NCBI GenBank assembly: GCA_019828595.1
Contig: JAHQRK010000002.1
Span: forward strand, 2,790,001-2,854,000
Origin: Aphanomyces cochlioides
Lineage: Eukaryota > Oomycota > Saprolegniomycetes > Saprolegniales > Verrucalvaceae
DNA length: 64,000 bases
Direction of reading: 5' to 3'
The notes under the pieces are model-generated. The model searched no databases. It saw nothing but the letters and a program-made list of their open reading frames with translations, and was not told where the DNA came from. The stretch's first letter is position 1; every line of letters begins with the position of its first letter. The translations under genes and the position numbers were made by a program. Of the stretch, positions 50,378 to 61,627 are shown one piece after another.

Positions 50378-50792
50378 TACAGGGAACGACAGTTTAAATG
50401 GCCTATTGATTTCCTTCGAAAGTTTAGAATGAAATAGAATGAAACAATCTGATTGGTCAGCATATTTACGAAGTTCGAATGCAAATCAGCCAATTGGATG
50501 GATGGACAGAGAATTTAAATACTTGTCATCATAAAAATTTTATGTTACAGGAAATATGAGAATACAGCATTTATCCTGTCTAACATTAAATGTAAGATTT
50601 TTTTTTGTATACGATCTTGCGAGAATTTAGGTATGAAAGGTCTCTCCTTTGCAATTTAAAAAGAGGATCTTATATCCAATCAAATGATCGTTTGAAAGCT
50701 TATTGTGGTTGTGGGACTTTGTGTATCCTCTCTAGACGAGAATCCTTGCTCATACTTGAACCAGACTCTAGTGTAACTTTTAGTAGCACTTA

Positions 50793-51262
50793 GGGCCTCT
50801 TTCGAGTAGGATTTTTATGAGTCTGGTTAGCACAAAAAGTTGACTCCAAGTTCATCCATGTACTTTGGGAGTCAGATTTTCAGCTAATGAAAAATGATTG
50901 GTCAGTACAGTGACTAGATCATGGTGAGCATGGTATCTCCTACAGAGACCTACAAAGCCATCGCTCCTGCACGCACAATAGCTATATTCCTCGGCTAAAG
51001 CGGCGAGAGGGTATTGCTCGGTCAGCTCGTCCATCAACTGAAGAATCAACTGTAGCAACCACAGTGGAAGCATTGTGTTCTGGCTTGCGTGGTGTGCCTC
51101 GATCCATCGCTCATCAAAGCAAAATAATAATAAAATAGAATAAAATGCAAAAAGAGACCAAAAAGACCTCGCTGACCTCTTTTTGGAAAATGCGATGAAA
51201 AAAGAGACGAGAAGTGGATTGATTGGCTCCGTCTCTGTCCGAAAACTACTCGAAAGAGGTCC
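50793..51262. mobile_element. Harbinger-type MITE nested in the pogo element, 470 bp
   Basis: GGGCCTCTTTCGAGTAG at the left and the inverse of GGACCTCTTTCGAGTAG at the right form 17-bp TIRs. TTA is duplicated at 50790-50792 and 51263-51265. A 73-residue minus-strand frame inside (LWLLQLILQLMDELTEQY) is not recognised. Confidence 0.8.
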
Positions 51263-51620
51263 TTAGTACTTTTTCAAATAATTTGTTCGCTGTTTTTCGG
51301 GGAGACCTGGGGGCTTGGTCAAATAGTCCGGTCATTCACTGACTTCCATGGATTTGGCGCGCGGGAAACATTATAATGGGTCCCTGTCCTTTATGTTCAT
51401 AAAGTCCAACTGAGTCTAAACCGGACTAAGGTGGGAATTATCTCGCCCGATCATTGCCAGGCTATAACTAAGAAGTTCAAAAGTACTAAGTAGTACTACT
51501 AATGTTGCGCTATATATAAACTCAAAGATCAAAGCAAGTATGCATAATATTAATTAGTAGTACTACGCTCGCCAAGCCTATTAGAAGTACATGATGGACA
51601 TTCGCATACAAAATACTATA

Positions 51621-52841
51621 TTATTCATTAGTAGTACTTCTTGGAATCGCCTTCCTAAACACTTTTCGCACATCTTCGTCCGAAATTCTGTCCCATGCAA
51701 GTATGGCGCGGTTCACCATGGCCATCCGCTTCATCCTTGCTGTAGGACTATCAATGTCGGCATCGTCAAGATCGTCGTCGTCGCCTTCAATCTCGTCCTC
51801 AAGCAGCCAGAGGTCTCGCAAGTGTCTCTTGAACGGAGCCATGATGCCGACGTCAAGCGACTGGCACACAGCAGTTGTGTTTGGCGGGATGGCGCACAGG
51901 TGACTTCCAAGTTCTTCTTGGACGATGCGGTACCCTTCTGCATTGACGTGGGACTCAAATTTGTCTAGGACGATAACTGACGGCTTGTCGATGTCACCGC
52001 CAAGTACTTCACGCAGGTAGCGGGGCCAAACACAGCCGTCCATCCATGCGCGCTCTTGGACAGCATAGAAGTGCTGCGGCGGGAACAAAGGTACTTCATT
52101 CTTCTCAATTCTCCCACCAGGCTTCCCACGTATAACAAACATGATAGGCAGTCGTTTCCCGTCAGCACGAATTGTCAGCACCGCCGTCATGCGGTAGGCA
52201 TGCTTCTCGCCTGCGGATATTTTCGCGTCGCCGCCGCGAATTGACCAGATAATTCTAGGAGGCATTTCATAATACATACCGGTTTCATCAGCATTGTAGC
52301 GACCATCGTCATCGATCGCTTGGAATTCCCGGTGGAATTCTGCGGAAAATTCTTCATGCAAAGACGTCAACATTTCTTTCTTGTATTTCATTTTTGTTGG
52401 CCGTTGTTGCGTAAAGCGGTGTCGCTTGCAATATCGTTGGAGTAGCCGCAGTAGGGAACTGTATGCGGTACCAGGAGTCTTGTTCAGCATGTAGTTGTTA
52501 AGCCATTCGCGATGATGTTTCTTCGTCCAGTTGATGACGTGTGTGCATGTCAGTGCACGCTCGTTTTCTCGCATTTTTGTCATGTATGCGGCGAGTGCAG
52601 CTGGATCGGGAAACTCTTCCTTTCGCCCAGAAACACCAATCTTCTTGCGTTTAACATTACCCTTGAAGCTGCCTATTTTGTCGGCTTCCTTTGCCCAGCG
52701 ACGAATCGTTCGACGAGGGCGGCCAGTCAGCGTGGCGACCTTGTAGTCGGACATTGTCTTCAAGAGCTCCAAAGCAGCCCGGCGCTCGTCCACGGTGCTT
52801 GTGCCTTTGCAAATCTTGGTATTGAGTTGTGGAGGGCTCAT
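51621..52841 (-). CDS. pogo-type transposase (DDE_1), intact
   Basis: 406 residues. The N-terminal helix-turn-helix (ERRAALELLKTMSDYKVATL ... RRTIRRWAKEA) is followed by a CENP-B-like second HTH region (ALAAYMTKMRENERALT ... HREWLNNYML). The catalytic aspartates are in NADETGMYYEMPPR, VIVLDKFESHVNAEGY and CQSLDVGIMAPFKRHL. An acidic segment (EIEGDDDDLDDADID) near the C-terminus is usual for pogo proteins. The ATG at 52841 lies 170 bp from the right TIR. Two small departures from the relative at 59088 are DKFESH for DNFEPH and CQSLD for CQPLD. No stop or frameshift interrupts it. Confidence 0.93.
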   Translation of the reverse strand: MSPPQLNTKICKGTSTVDERRAALELLKTMSDYKVATLTGRPRRTIRRWAKEADKIGSFKGNVKRKKIGVSGRKEEFPDPAALAAYMTKMRENERALTCTHVINWTKKHHREWLNNYMLNKTPGTAYSSLLRLLQRYCKRHRFTQQRPTKMKYKKEMLTSLHEEFSAEFHREFQAIDDDGRYNADETGMYYEMPPRIIWSIRGGDAKISAGEKHAYRMTAVLTIRADGKRLPIMFVIRGKPGGRIEKNEVPLFPPQHFYAVQERAWMDGCVWPRYLREVLGGDIDKPSVIVLDKFESHVNAEGYRIVQEELGSHLCAIPPNTTAVCQSLDVGIMAPFKRHLRDLWLLEDEIEGDDDDLDDADIDSPTARMKRMAMVNRAILAWDRISDEDVRKVFRKAIPRSTTNE

Positions 52842-53012
52842 TTTAATAAATGGAGCGCTGACGCTTGCTACAACTATTTAAATTTCTTGGCGCCAATGAC
52901 AAAAAATCCCGCCAATTAGAATGACCCATTTGATCCCTGCACTTCTATTGGCTATTCGGTTTAAAAATTGCGCCTAAACTTCGACAGGCCACTTAAACTG
53001 TCGTTCCCTGTA

Positions 53013-53974
53013 GTCCTCCTTCATGCTAACTGTAATCGAAAGTTTTCCTTTTCTGTCTCTCTTTGTTCTGTGCCGTTTCTCACTCCGGCTATACAAAAGA
53101 AATATTGACACATCGAACTCATACGCTGCAATCTAAGTGCATGAGTCATGTACCTTGTAGAGGGTGTTTATTGTGCGTGGGCTGATTCAATAGATTATTG
53201 CTCTACTACCTACTGTTCAACTTGTAGAGGGGGATGCGAGATTTCTGTTAGACTTTGGCAACGTCAAAGGTTATGAGTTAGTGGCGAAGGTGTGGAGATC
53301 ACATCCGTCGTCATTATTTATGACTCCTACAGTTTTGTTTACGCCTTAATTGACTATTCGTATAGCTTTCAAGATATCCACAATGCTTTGTGTTTTGTGC
53401 TCGACATTTACATATTCTAACAGTACAATCAGGCGAGTGAGCGCATAGAACGTCAACAAGTGTCATGTTCTGCTGCAGCTAGCCTAGCTTATATCCGTGC
53501 TAGACGTTAAAATTATTCAGAGCATCTTTGTTTCTCGGTTAGACTTCATGCTGGCGACTAAATGAAGCTTCATATCTACCAATATTTGTTTGTTGAGAAA
53601 CCGTGATAGAATCTCTATCACAGTTGCTCAGAATTTTGCACATTTCAGATCTGTATACTGAAATCAAGTCAAAAACTTGTTTTGAAAATGTTTTTCAGGC
53701 AAACTGTGATAGATTTCCTATCACACTCTAATACAAAAAGATCATGTTTTTATCATAGATGCAGCAGATGTTTCAATTAATTGACGCATACACTATTTAA
53801 GGTTTACGCAAGCATTTTCTCGATCATGAAATTTAAATAGTGTATTGTCAATTTCATTCGAAATTGTGAGGGGGGTCCGAAATGTATCGATTTTTCAAAT
53901 CGATCTGCAAATCGCTCAGCCAATCAGAATCGAGTATTTACCTAATTCACGCAAAACACACCCAGACACACGTG
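53013..53974. other. Intergenic DNA with dispersed repeat
   Basis: No gene. Bases about 53660-53850 match the repeat at 63570-63720 (TTGACGCATACACTATTTA). CTATCACAGTTTGCC-type words recur. Confidence 0.45.
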
Positions 53975-53976
53975 TA

Positions 53977-55492
53977 CAGAGGTCTGGGAAATTTAAGACC
54001 ACACAGCAACCCTAACCCACTATCGAACTTCTAAAATTAATAATATTAATTATGACGATTAATTGAAATGACAGGATGACAGCCCGAACTTGATGGCCAC
54101 AAAAGTTCTGACACGATGTCAGAAAAGCAAGAAAACTTGGCCAAACTGCGGCGGTCATACACCGCTGCCTACAAGCTGAAGATCGTACGTGCTGTAGAAG
54201 AGCAAGGTATACAAGCCGTTGCCCAAGCCACGAGCATATCAAAAGAAACGATACGCAAATGGAAACCTCAAGCGTTGGTATCACTTCCTTCCAAAGCGAA
54301 GAGATCGCCAGGACCAGGGAGACCATGTATATTACCTCAGCCTCAAGTAAGGATATAATATAATATGTTATTGTTATTTGTTGCATTCATTAGAGCCTTC
54401 TCCAATTCATGGAGTTTCTACGCGAGAAGCGAAGGCCTCTTAGTACTTTTCACATGGTCCAATATTTGAAATCGCACCACTCAGAATGGCTACGCGATTA
54501 CCTCGCTTCATGTGAGTGTATCAGTGACCCATACAAGAATATTGGGTCACTTTGCCGTGATTTCGCCATTCGCCACAACTTTTCATGGCGGCGTGCATCA
54601 ACATCTTCGTGTCCATTGACACGTGAAGAACTGCGCGACACGAAAAAGAAGTTCTGTGATCAATTTTGGCGAGACTATAGGTATATAACAAACGAAAATA
54701 TCATTAATGTAGACGAAACGGGTATCTATTATGATACTCCTCCTCGGTATCTATGGGCACAGATCGGCCAAGATACCTCTGTGAACTCGAGTGAAAAGTC
54801 GTCCGCTCGTTTAACCGCGGTGCTTTCTGCTCGCAGCAAGGTTATAAGACAATTTTGCCGCGCATGTCAGCGAAGAGAGCGTCTCTATTGTTGAGGAAGA
54901 ATTGAGGTCTTACCTCCATCCTCTCCCAAAGAATTGCACCTCTGTGTTGCAGCCTTTGGACGTGGGCGTCATGGGCCCCTTCAAGATTATTTTACGGAGA
55001 ATGTGGCTTGCCGAAACAACAACGCAACGAACAGCCAAAGAAAAGAGAAAGGCTACGATTGAACGAGCCATTGCAGCTTGGAATGCAATTAGCTCTGAAA
55101 CAATCAGATCTAGTTTCAAGAAAGCGTTGCCTAAAGAAGGTTAATTCAGCATTGTTCATTTTCCTTTTCTTTGATCACATCGAGTTCATGAATGAATTGC
55201 ATCCTCGACAGGCACATCATCAATATTAATTTATGGAGGTTTCTGTGTTTCTTGAAAACTGTATTGGTTATGGATCAAAACAATGCTCTACTGGGTCATT
55301 GGCATTCTGTATTTAGTTTTGTAGTATATGCAATTGCAGGATCTCTTACTCAACTGAGTGCTGTTGAGTTTCTACAATTCAATTATCATATAATATAGGA
55401 TATTATATATAGAAGGTGTAAGAGTCACGTTGAACTTGAAACTGGCCAATCAACGAGCATTTTTCTGTGGTCTTAAATTTCCCAGACCTCTG
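53977..55492. mobile_element. pogo-type transposon, internally deleted, 1,516 bp
   Basis: Perfect TIRs of 27 bp start CAGAGGTCTGGGAAATTTAA, with TA on both sides (53975-53976 and 55493-55494). It sits inside a copy of the dispersed repeat, whose two halves flank it. The encoded transposase lacks part of its core, so it is non-autonomous. Confidence 0.92.
54116..55144 (+). pseudogene. pogo-type transposase, spliced, internally deleted
   Basis: Exon 1 starts MSEKQENLAKLRRSYTAAYK with a helix-turn-helix (GIQAVAQATSISKETIRKWK). A 47-nt GT-AG intron (54347-54393) joins it to SLLQFMEFLREKRRPLS. The first catalytic aspartate is in NVDETGIYYDTPPRYLW. After SSARLTAVLSARS about 80-100 codons are missing. 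The sequence resumes in another frame with DNFAAHVSEESVSIV, then HPLPKNCTSVLQPLDVGVMG, which carry the other two aspartates. It ends at 55144 after KKALPKEG. Confidence 0.88.
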
Positions 55493-55757
55493 TAATTAAT
55501 TTGGGACGTTTGCCATACTTTCCATTTATACTTGACTTCAGTATGATCGAATTGATTTGAATCGAATTCGATTTTGGTAAAAAAAATACAAATTTGGGTG
55601 AAAAAGACAATAATTTCAAACGTTTTAAATGTTTGAAAAACATGTTCGAAGCATTCAATTTCATTACACTTGAAGTTTGTATTGCGTCATTTTTGCGTCA
55701 AAATGGCTGCGTCGATATTTTCTTTGCAAGATTCCAGTTTTTTCTAGAGACACAATA
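55145..55757. other. Right end of the pogo element and dispersed repeat
   Basis: No gene. Bases about 55605-55757 match 63720-63870 (TTTAAATGTTTGAAAAACATG, GCGTCAATTTTTGCG-like words). Confidence 0.5.
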
Positions 55758-56827
55758 TTATATTGAAAAATACATGGATTGTGTTCGAATTATAATGACT
55801 TTATCTGCTCTTGACTCTCGACAGAAATCATGGTATCCCTCATCAGCTATACCTGCGTGAAGCCAACAATTTTGAATTGTCGTCTGAGTGACATTGGCCC
55901 AAGCTTCTGTCGCCCAATTGATTGCGGTAAGCTCATCGGCGGCGAAAATTCGTTCAATTTCCTTGACTGATAGAGAAGAGTGGCTGTCCTCGTGGTTTCT
56001 GAAAAGCTTGTCGTATTCGTCCACGAGGTAACGCGTTTGGATGCGACGAATATGCGATTTGAAGGAGGCAATAATTCCACTGTCCATATGCTGCAAGACA
56101 CTTGTTGTATTGGGGGGCAGGAACCTCAATGTGACGTTTGACAGGTCCTCATCAACGCGATGTGATGGTGCGTTGTCCACAATAAGTATCACATGTCTGT
56201 CCTCACTTGCCATTCTAGAATTGAAGTGACACACCCAGTCACTGAAAACTTGCGATGTCATCCAGCCTTTCTTCGTGTTCGAATAGTCAATATTCAATTC
56301 TTGTGGAGTAAGTCGCTTGAAAGCACGGGGTTTTTGAGCATTTCCAATGAATAGAAGCGGTATCTTGTCTGACCCAGTGGCATTGGAAGCAACAACAACA
56401 CTCATCCGATTCTTCGAGACCTTGAACCCCGACATCGGATTTCTGGAACTAAGACCGTTGCGCTTGAGAAGTCTGTGGATCCAACCATTCGAGAACGACT
56501 TTTCACGGATCGTTCGGTAAGTCACGATGGTACTTCATATTTCTCGCATAGATTGATCCATTGCAGAATTTGTTCAACCAGAGAGTCTGACGCAATGCTT
56601 CTGTAGGTTTTGCAATGTGGCATCCACTTCGCACGATCTTCATCGACTTTGTTTCGAAGGATAGGGGAGATTGTCGGCAAGGATGGCCTGCGCTCGAGTA
56701 CAAAGTGAAGTTGTGTCCAAGTTGCGACTTCTTCAAGAGTTGCTCGTGGGTTCAAGTCATAGTGCTTAACGATTGCCAGCTTTTGGGCAAGCTCGAGACG
56801 CACGTGTTTAGTTTTACTTCCAGACAT
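55758..56827 (-). pseudogene. Tigger/CENP-B-like transposase, frameshifted and deleted
   Basis: The N-terminal frame (56522-56827) has the HTH region MSGSKTKHVRLELAQKLAIV and ATLEEVATWTQ. The second frame (55758-56525) has SNGWIHRLLKRNGLSSRNP, then jumps to MSGFKVSKNRMSVVVASNAT, GWMTSQVFSDWVCHFNSRM, VILIVDNAPSHRVDED and PPNTTSVLQHMDSGIIASFK. The segment that should carry the first catalytic aspartate (NADETGLF in relatives) is missing, and LQHMDSG replaces the usual LQPxDxG. Its TIRs could not be identified. It is more distant from the other three pogo proteins here. Confidence 0.85.
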
Positions 56828-57019
56828 AATTCAATGTAAAGAGTAACTACTGGCAGCTCCATGATTTGAATTTTCAAAATCGTCTCGAAGTTTGAATTTT
56901 CGCTGCTGGCTCATAAGTAAACATGTCCACTTTGCCGTCTCTCCTATAAATTGCTAATCTATAAATATATTAATTTCTGAAGGTATTTGTTATCAGGTTT
57001 TTCAAACTCGCGGAAAATA

Positions 57020-57883
57020 CTGTTGTTTCACGATCCATTCCCAAAATCGAGCTGAAGCCGAGAAATGGATTGTTGTCGTGTCTTTTTGCCCATGGCTAGA
57101 ATTTGCATACAGCTTTGTACGATGTCATTTCAGCGCTGGATGATCTTCCTCGCAGCGACGTCAGTGGCACTGGAGCTAGTGGAGCTTGCTCGGCTTTTAG
57201 GTAGAGGAGCATCGAAGAATACCAGACCAAGCTGAAGCCTTGCTTAAAACGTAGATGTAACCAGGGCTTAAACCAACAACGTATTACGTAGTTCCTAGTA
57301 AAAAAATCTGTCAGGAATAGTATTTTGAGGGGGACTGTTGTCAGCCTTATTGAAATGGTTTCCAGACCTTCGTGGCACGGCCGGTGGTTTTGCAGTGTGT
57401 GGCGTTGGCCTTGGAACTGCTTTCTGGGGACACATTTACCCATCCTTGATCGAGGCTCTTGGTACTCAGTGTTTTTTCCTGGGGTTTGGCTGGGTGTTGT
57501 GTCTTATCCTGCTCATGTCGCATGTGTATGCATGTGTATTGCGAACGCCACCGCCAAATTATGTTGTTAGCGGTCGAAATGTTCAAGGAGTCAAAGTAAT
57601 TGAGCGTCGGACGCAAAGCGTGAGCAGAAAACAAGATGACAGTGGAACGAGTCAGTGTCGTCTTGGGGGACGTACAACGCAACAATTTTTTTAATGTCTT
57701 TGACTACCAAGAGCTCGAGCTTGGCGAAGCGGAAATTCTCTACCACAACAAGATCAAGAGCCTGCGCATTCGCGAATGTGTCTTCTCTGTCGACGTTGTC
57801 TTGCTCTACTTGGTCTTTGTTGGAGCTAGTGTGCCTGGCACAAACGTCATGTCCCGTGTATACAACATTGGCAACAGCGTCTA
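57020..57883 (+). pseudogene. MFS (OFA-like) transporter copy 5, 5' part, decayed and interrupted
   Basis: The N-terminal remnant has AEAEKWIVVV and, in another frame, LCTMSFQRWMIFLAATSVAL. The stretch 57180-57335 replaces helices 2-4. From 57338 the gene resumes with ALLKWFPDLRGTAGGFAVCG, LRTPPPNYVVSGRNVQGVKV, then after a frameshift near 57610-57640 FDYQELELGEAEILYHNK and SRVYNIGNSVY. At 57883 it is cut by a transposon flanked by TA. The 3' part continues at 61873. Confidence 0.88.
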
Positions 57884-58318
57884 TAGATAAAGTCATTGAA
57901 ACTCGAACACCTCAAAAAATGATTAAAAATTTGCCCAATATAATAATAATAAACCAAACCAATGGATCACTATTTTATTATTTGCACATTTCAGCCAATA
58001 AGATTTGTTGTGTGAGTAAAATTCGATTTGCTGAAATAAGTGAAAGCATGCAATGCGATTAGCTGCGCTGAATATGTATTCAAATTCTATTGGCTAATTC
58101 AAATCCATCAAAAGTGACATGCTCTAACATTCAAATCCTTTTGAAATACCCACCAAAGGGATAGCTCATCGCCACCAGAAGAGCTACAGAGTTTGCGAGA
58201 TTCAAAAGCTTCTGAACGAGTATGCAACCAGAACTCCTAAGACAAGTGTGCGGAAGTTCTGCAAACTCAAGAACATACCGCTTGGAACATTTGCTGGATG
58301 GAAGACAAGAGAAGGTGT

Positions 58319-58343
58319 ACAGGGAACGACTATCCACTTGGCC
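58319..58343 (+). repeat. Solo TIR of the CAGGGAACGAC pogo family
   Basis: TA then CAGGGAACGACTATCCACTT, ending GGCC, resembles the left end of the element at 50380. The similarity continues patchily downstream (GATTGGTCAG and ATTTAAATTC words). No matching right end was found before 61870. Confidence 0.6.
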
Positions 58344-58875
58344 TACAGAATTACTTCGAATACTCACGAATAGTCGCCTCGGATTGGTCAGAATACTTCG
58401 AAATTCGTCTTTTCTTTTGTCCAATTAGATGCAATGTAGGAAATTTTATTCAGGAAAACATATTTTATGACAGTGTATTTAAATTCAGATCAAGTTTGCA
58501 TTTATTAATGTCGAATTTCATTACAGAGCAGTATACAGAATGAAAGTGGTTCAAATATCAAAGAATTCATTGTTTTGTCAGCTTTGAGTGGATGCCAGCG
58601 ATACCAAAAAATCCATAGGAAAGTATGTTTCACCTTTGAATTGATTGTATTTTGCCTTGTCTGTTGCGCCAATATAGATGCCATACTCAAATATTGGAAA
58701 AGTATCTACCCAACCGGAATTGAACCGAGGGCGAATCAACAAATGACTGGTATGATATTTTGGGATTCAAAAATCAGTCTGAGGATACCTCCGGGCATAT
58801 TGTCTGGTGAATAGGGTAAGCATGCGAAATGTGAGCTGACCTGTTCTTGTAGCACATGTTACTTTACACATGATG

Positions 58876-58936
58876 TGAGGGGTGAAAGATTAGCATGGGG
58901 CCATCCAATTGGATGGCAGTGCGCCCCCACCTTTTT
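58876..58936 (+). ncRNA. Pol III / snRNA-like sequence, copy B
   Basis: AAGATTAGCATGGGGCC, a small palindrome ATCCAATTGGAT, then GGCAGTGCGCC and a run of five T. The order and spacing match copy A at 49958-50020. Confidence 0.3.
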
Positions 58937-59087
58937 AATATAAAATTTAAATTATATCAATAAAATAACTTGTATTCATTATGAAGAACAAAAATATTGA
59001 GCGAGAAAATATTAGACAAAATACCCCCTCCTTAACCCTGAACCCCCAAACACACAAATTCAATACAAAAACAAGATAACTTTACTG

Positions 59088-60242
59088 CTACAAAACTTTT
59101 TCAAAACTGCGGCAAATTTCATCTTCCGTGATGCGTCCCCAGGACAAAATGGAGCGGTTGATCAGGGCAAGGATCTTCTTGGCGGCAGTTGGTGACTCAA
59201 GATCCTCAGTTTCATCATCTTCGATGTCGTCTTCATCAAGCCAAATGTCCCGCATGTGGCGCTTGAACGGCGCCATTATTCCAACGTCCAAGGGCTGACA
59301 GACAGACGTCGAGTTGGGTGGTAAGGCACAGACATGACACCCCATATCGTTGATTGCCTTGTAGGAGGACACACTGACATGGGGCTCGAAATTGTCAAGC
59401 ATCACGACTGAGGGCCCTTCGATATCTTGCTCGAGGACGTCAACAATGTATTGTTTCCAAACGACACCATCCATCCACGCCTTCTCTTGTACTGCGTAGG
59501 AATGGCCAACAGGATACGTGGGAATCTCATTCGTCGCGATCCTGCCGCCGGGCTTTCCTCGGACGATGAACATGAGTGGTAGTTTCTTGCCATCGCCGCG
59601 TATCGTCAACACCGTAGTCATGCGGTAAGCATTCTTCTCACCAGCAGATATCTTGGCATCGCCACCTCGTATCGACCAAATGATACGAGGTGGCATTTCA
59701 TAATAAATTCCAGTTTCATCAACATTGTACCTGTAGCAGTCGTCGTACGTTTCATACTGTCGATGGAAGTCGGCCGCAAATTCGTCGCGAATCGACATCA
59801 GTACATCTTGCTTGAGCTTCAATTTGCCAGGCCTCTGACGAGAAAATCCATGACGATGCGAAAAACGCTGGAGTAGCCGCAGTAGAGACTTGTATCCGTT
59901 GGACTTGTCGCTCAGATATGACCGAAGCCACTCCCGGTGGTTCTTCTTGATCCACTTGATTACGTGAGTGCTTGTTAGAGCGCGCTCCTTTGCCCGCATG
60001 AGTGTCATATATTCTTTTAAGCCATTAGGGTCGTGGAGAATCTCTGCTCTTCCTACAGACTTTAGCTTCTTACGCATTTTGCTGCCCTTGAAGGCTTCTA
60101 TGGCATCACTGTTGGAAGCCCAATTTCGTATCGTGCGTCGCGGTATGTCCATCTCCTGTGCAACCGCATAGGACGACATTGTCTTCAACAACTCAAGGGC
60201 ACGACGACGCTCCTCAATCGTGTGTGATGAGTACTTCTTCAT
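59088..60242 (-). CDS. pogo-type transposase (DDE_1), intact
   Basis: 384 residues from the ATG at 60242. The HTH is ERRRALELLKTMSSYAVAQE ... RRTIRNWASNS, followed by the CENP-B-like region (KEYMTLMRAKERALTSTHV). The catalytic aspartates are in NVDETGIYYEMPPR, VVMLDNFEPHVS and CQPLDVGIMAPFKRHM, and the acidic tail is DEDDIEDDETEDLESPT. It is close to the protein at 51621-52841 (same SIRGGDAKISAGEK and IVRGKPGGRI blocks) and keeps the canonical residues that the other has changed. Upstream of its ATG, CCCGCCAAT matches the same position in that element. No interruption is seen. Confidence 0.93.
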   Translation of the reverse strand: MKKYSSHTIEERRRALELLKTMSSYAVAQEMDIPRRTIRNWASNSDAIEAFKGSKMRKKLKSVGRAEILHDPNGLKEYMTLMRAKERALTSTHVIKWIKKNHREWLRSYLSDKSNGYKSLLRLLQRFSHRHGFSRQRPGKLKLKQDVLMSIRDEFAADFHRQYETYDDCYRYNVDETGIYYEMPPRIIWSIRGGDAKISAGEKNAYRMTTVLTIRGDGKKLPLMFIVRGKPGGRIATNEIPTYPVGHSYAVQEKAWMDGVVWKQYIVDVLEQDIEGPSVVMLDNFEPHVSVSSYKAINDMGCHVCALPPNSTSVCQPLDVGIMAPFKRHMRDIWLDEDDIEDDETEDLESPTAAKKILALINRSILSWGRITEDEICRSFEKVL

Positions 60243-61627
60243 GGGATGATTTATGGCATTAAAATTGAGGCAACGTGTAATTTAAATTGCTCTATGGCGC
60301 GAATAAAAATCCCGCCAATCGGAGAGCAAAATTTCAATTAATTTCTTTGATTGGTTAAATTTATAGTAGTACCATATCTGATCGCCTTGCAAATTCCATC
60401 AACAAGTCATTCTCCGGAATTTGTGGGCTATTTTATCGAGTTTTAGAGCATTTGTGGGACAAATTGTCCCAAATTTTCAAGAAAATCAAAAAATTCCTTT
60501 CAAGTCTTTTTCATACATTTCCAAGAGCCCACATCATTTCTGCGAAATTTGTGGGACAGAATCCCACAATATCAATTTATAGGGTTTTAACATTCGACGT
60601 CTTTTCCTAGAGAAAGTGTCCAAAAGATAGCTCTGCCTTAGAGAAACACTGTTCTTGTGAAGCGAACCACCCGAGCTAGGAGTCTCGACTTATGTTTATA
60701 CAGTTGGAGTAAGCTGTAAGTCTTTCGATTTAAAGCAAATCACATTTGAAGCTGAAAACGCCCAGCTTTGATCTGGGCAACGCCATTGATGAATCAAGCA
60801 CCACAGAGACACTCTCATGCTACATTATTCTTTGCCGTTTTAGTGTCTATTTAACACACTAAACTATTGCTTATCTTAGATGCGTGTGCGACATCCAGAT
60901 CTTGACTCTCCTCTAAACGATCAATCTAATAGAAGTCGCCGAGTCCTAAGCTACATAGTCGAGATGAAATCATCTACTTGTGCTTTTGTGTGTTTCTGTG
61001 TCTGCTTGCTAAGACATTTTGTCAAAATTCTCTGTTCACTCAGGCCCTATAAACTATTCAGTGCAAGTTGCGATAATTCACAGAGCAAACACGCTCGCTA
61101 GGGTTTTGAGGTGCCTTTAGTTACCATGCAAAACATGACAGCACAGCCAAGTCTCCCTTAACAATATTGTTGTTAGAAGCTCCTTGATCTCATTTATTAT
61201 CTATGACAGTCACACGTAGTTTGTCTCGAAAGAAGGCACTTTGAAGAGGACTGAGCTATCACACATACATGCTCTGTGGTGGCAAGCAGCGGTATGTCAA
61301 TGACGCTGCAGCATACATTGGAATGCTAGTTTCTCGCCTGCAGCACATTGAAGGAATGAGATCTATGCGTTTCCTACTGTGCGTGAGGTAGGAGGAACAT
61401 TATTATAGAATTGAGGTCCCGTATCGGTCATATTAACTCACCACGAAATTTCGGCTTGGTGAGTGAACGAATGGCTCGGCTCTGGTGAATATCGCTCGAA
61501 ATATCTGATTGGTCATCTCAGCATTCGTTCATACGTGTTTACCAGCAAAAAAAGAAAAATGAGGAGCAATCAATGGTATTTGGAGCCAAACAATCAGACA
61601 TGGGATTACACAAAATTTTATCAAAAT
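60243..61627. other. Non-coding interior of the 4-kb insertion
   Basis: No supported gene. AT-rich; TTTGTGGGACA-type words recur at 60420-60560. Confidence 0.45.

Larger units (their letters stand above)
50380..53010. mobile_element. pogo/Tigger-type transposon with intact transposase, 2,631 bp
   Basis: The TIRs are CAGGGAACGACAGTTTAAAT on the left and the inverse of CAGGGAACGACAGTTTAAGT on the right, continuing GGCC, with TA on both sides (50378-50379 and 53011-53012). The transposase reads inward from the right end. About 1.2 kb of non-coding DNA lies between the transposase stop and the left end, including a nested MITE at 50793-51262. Confidence 0.93.

Noticed and set aside
51621..52841. 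Host CENP-B gene
   Set aside because: It lies between matching TIRs with TA duplications and keeps all three catalytic aspartates, so it is a transposase.
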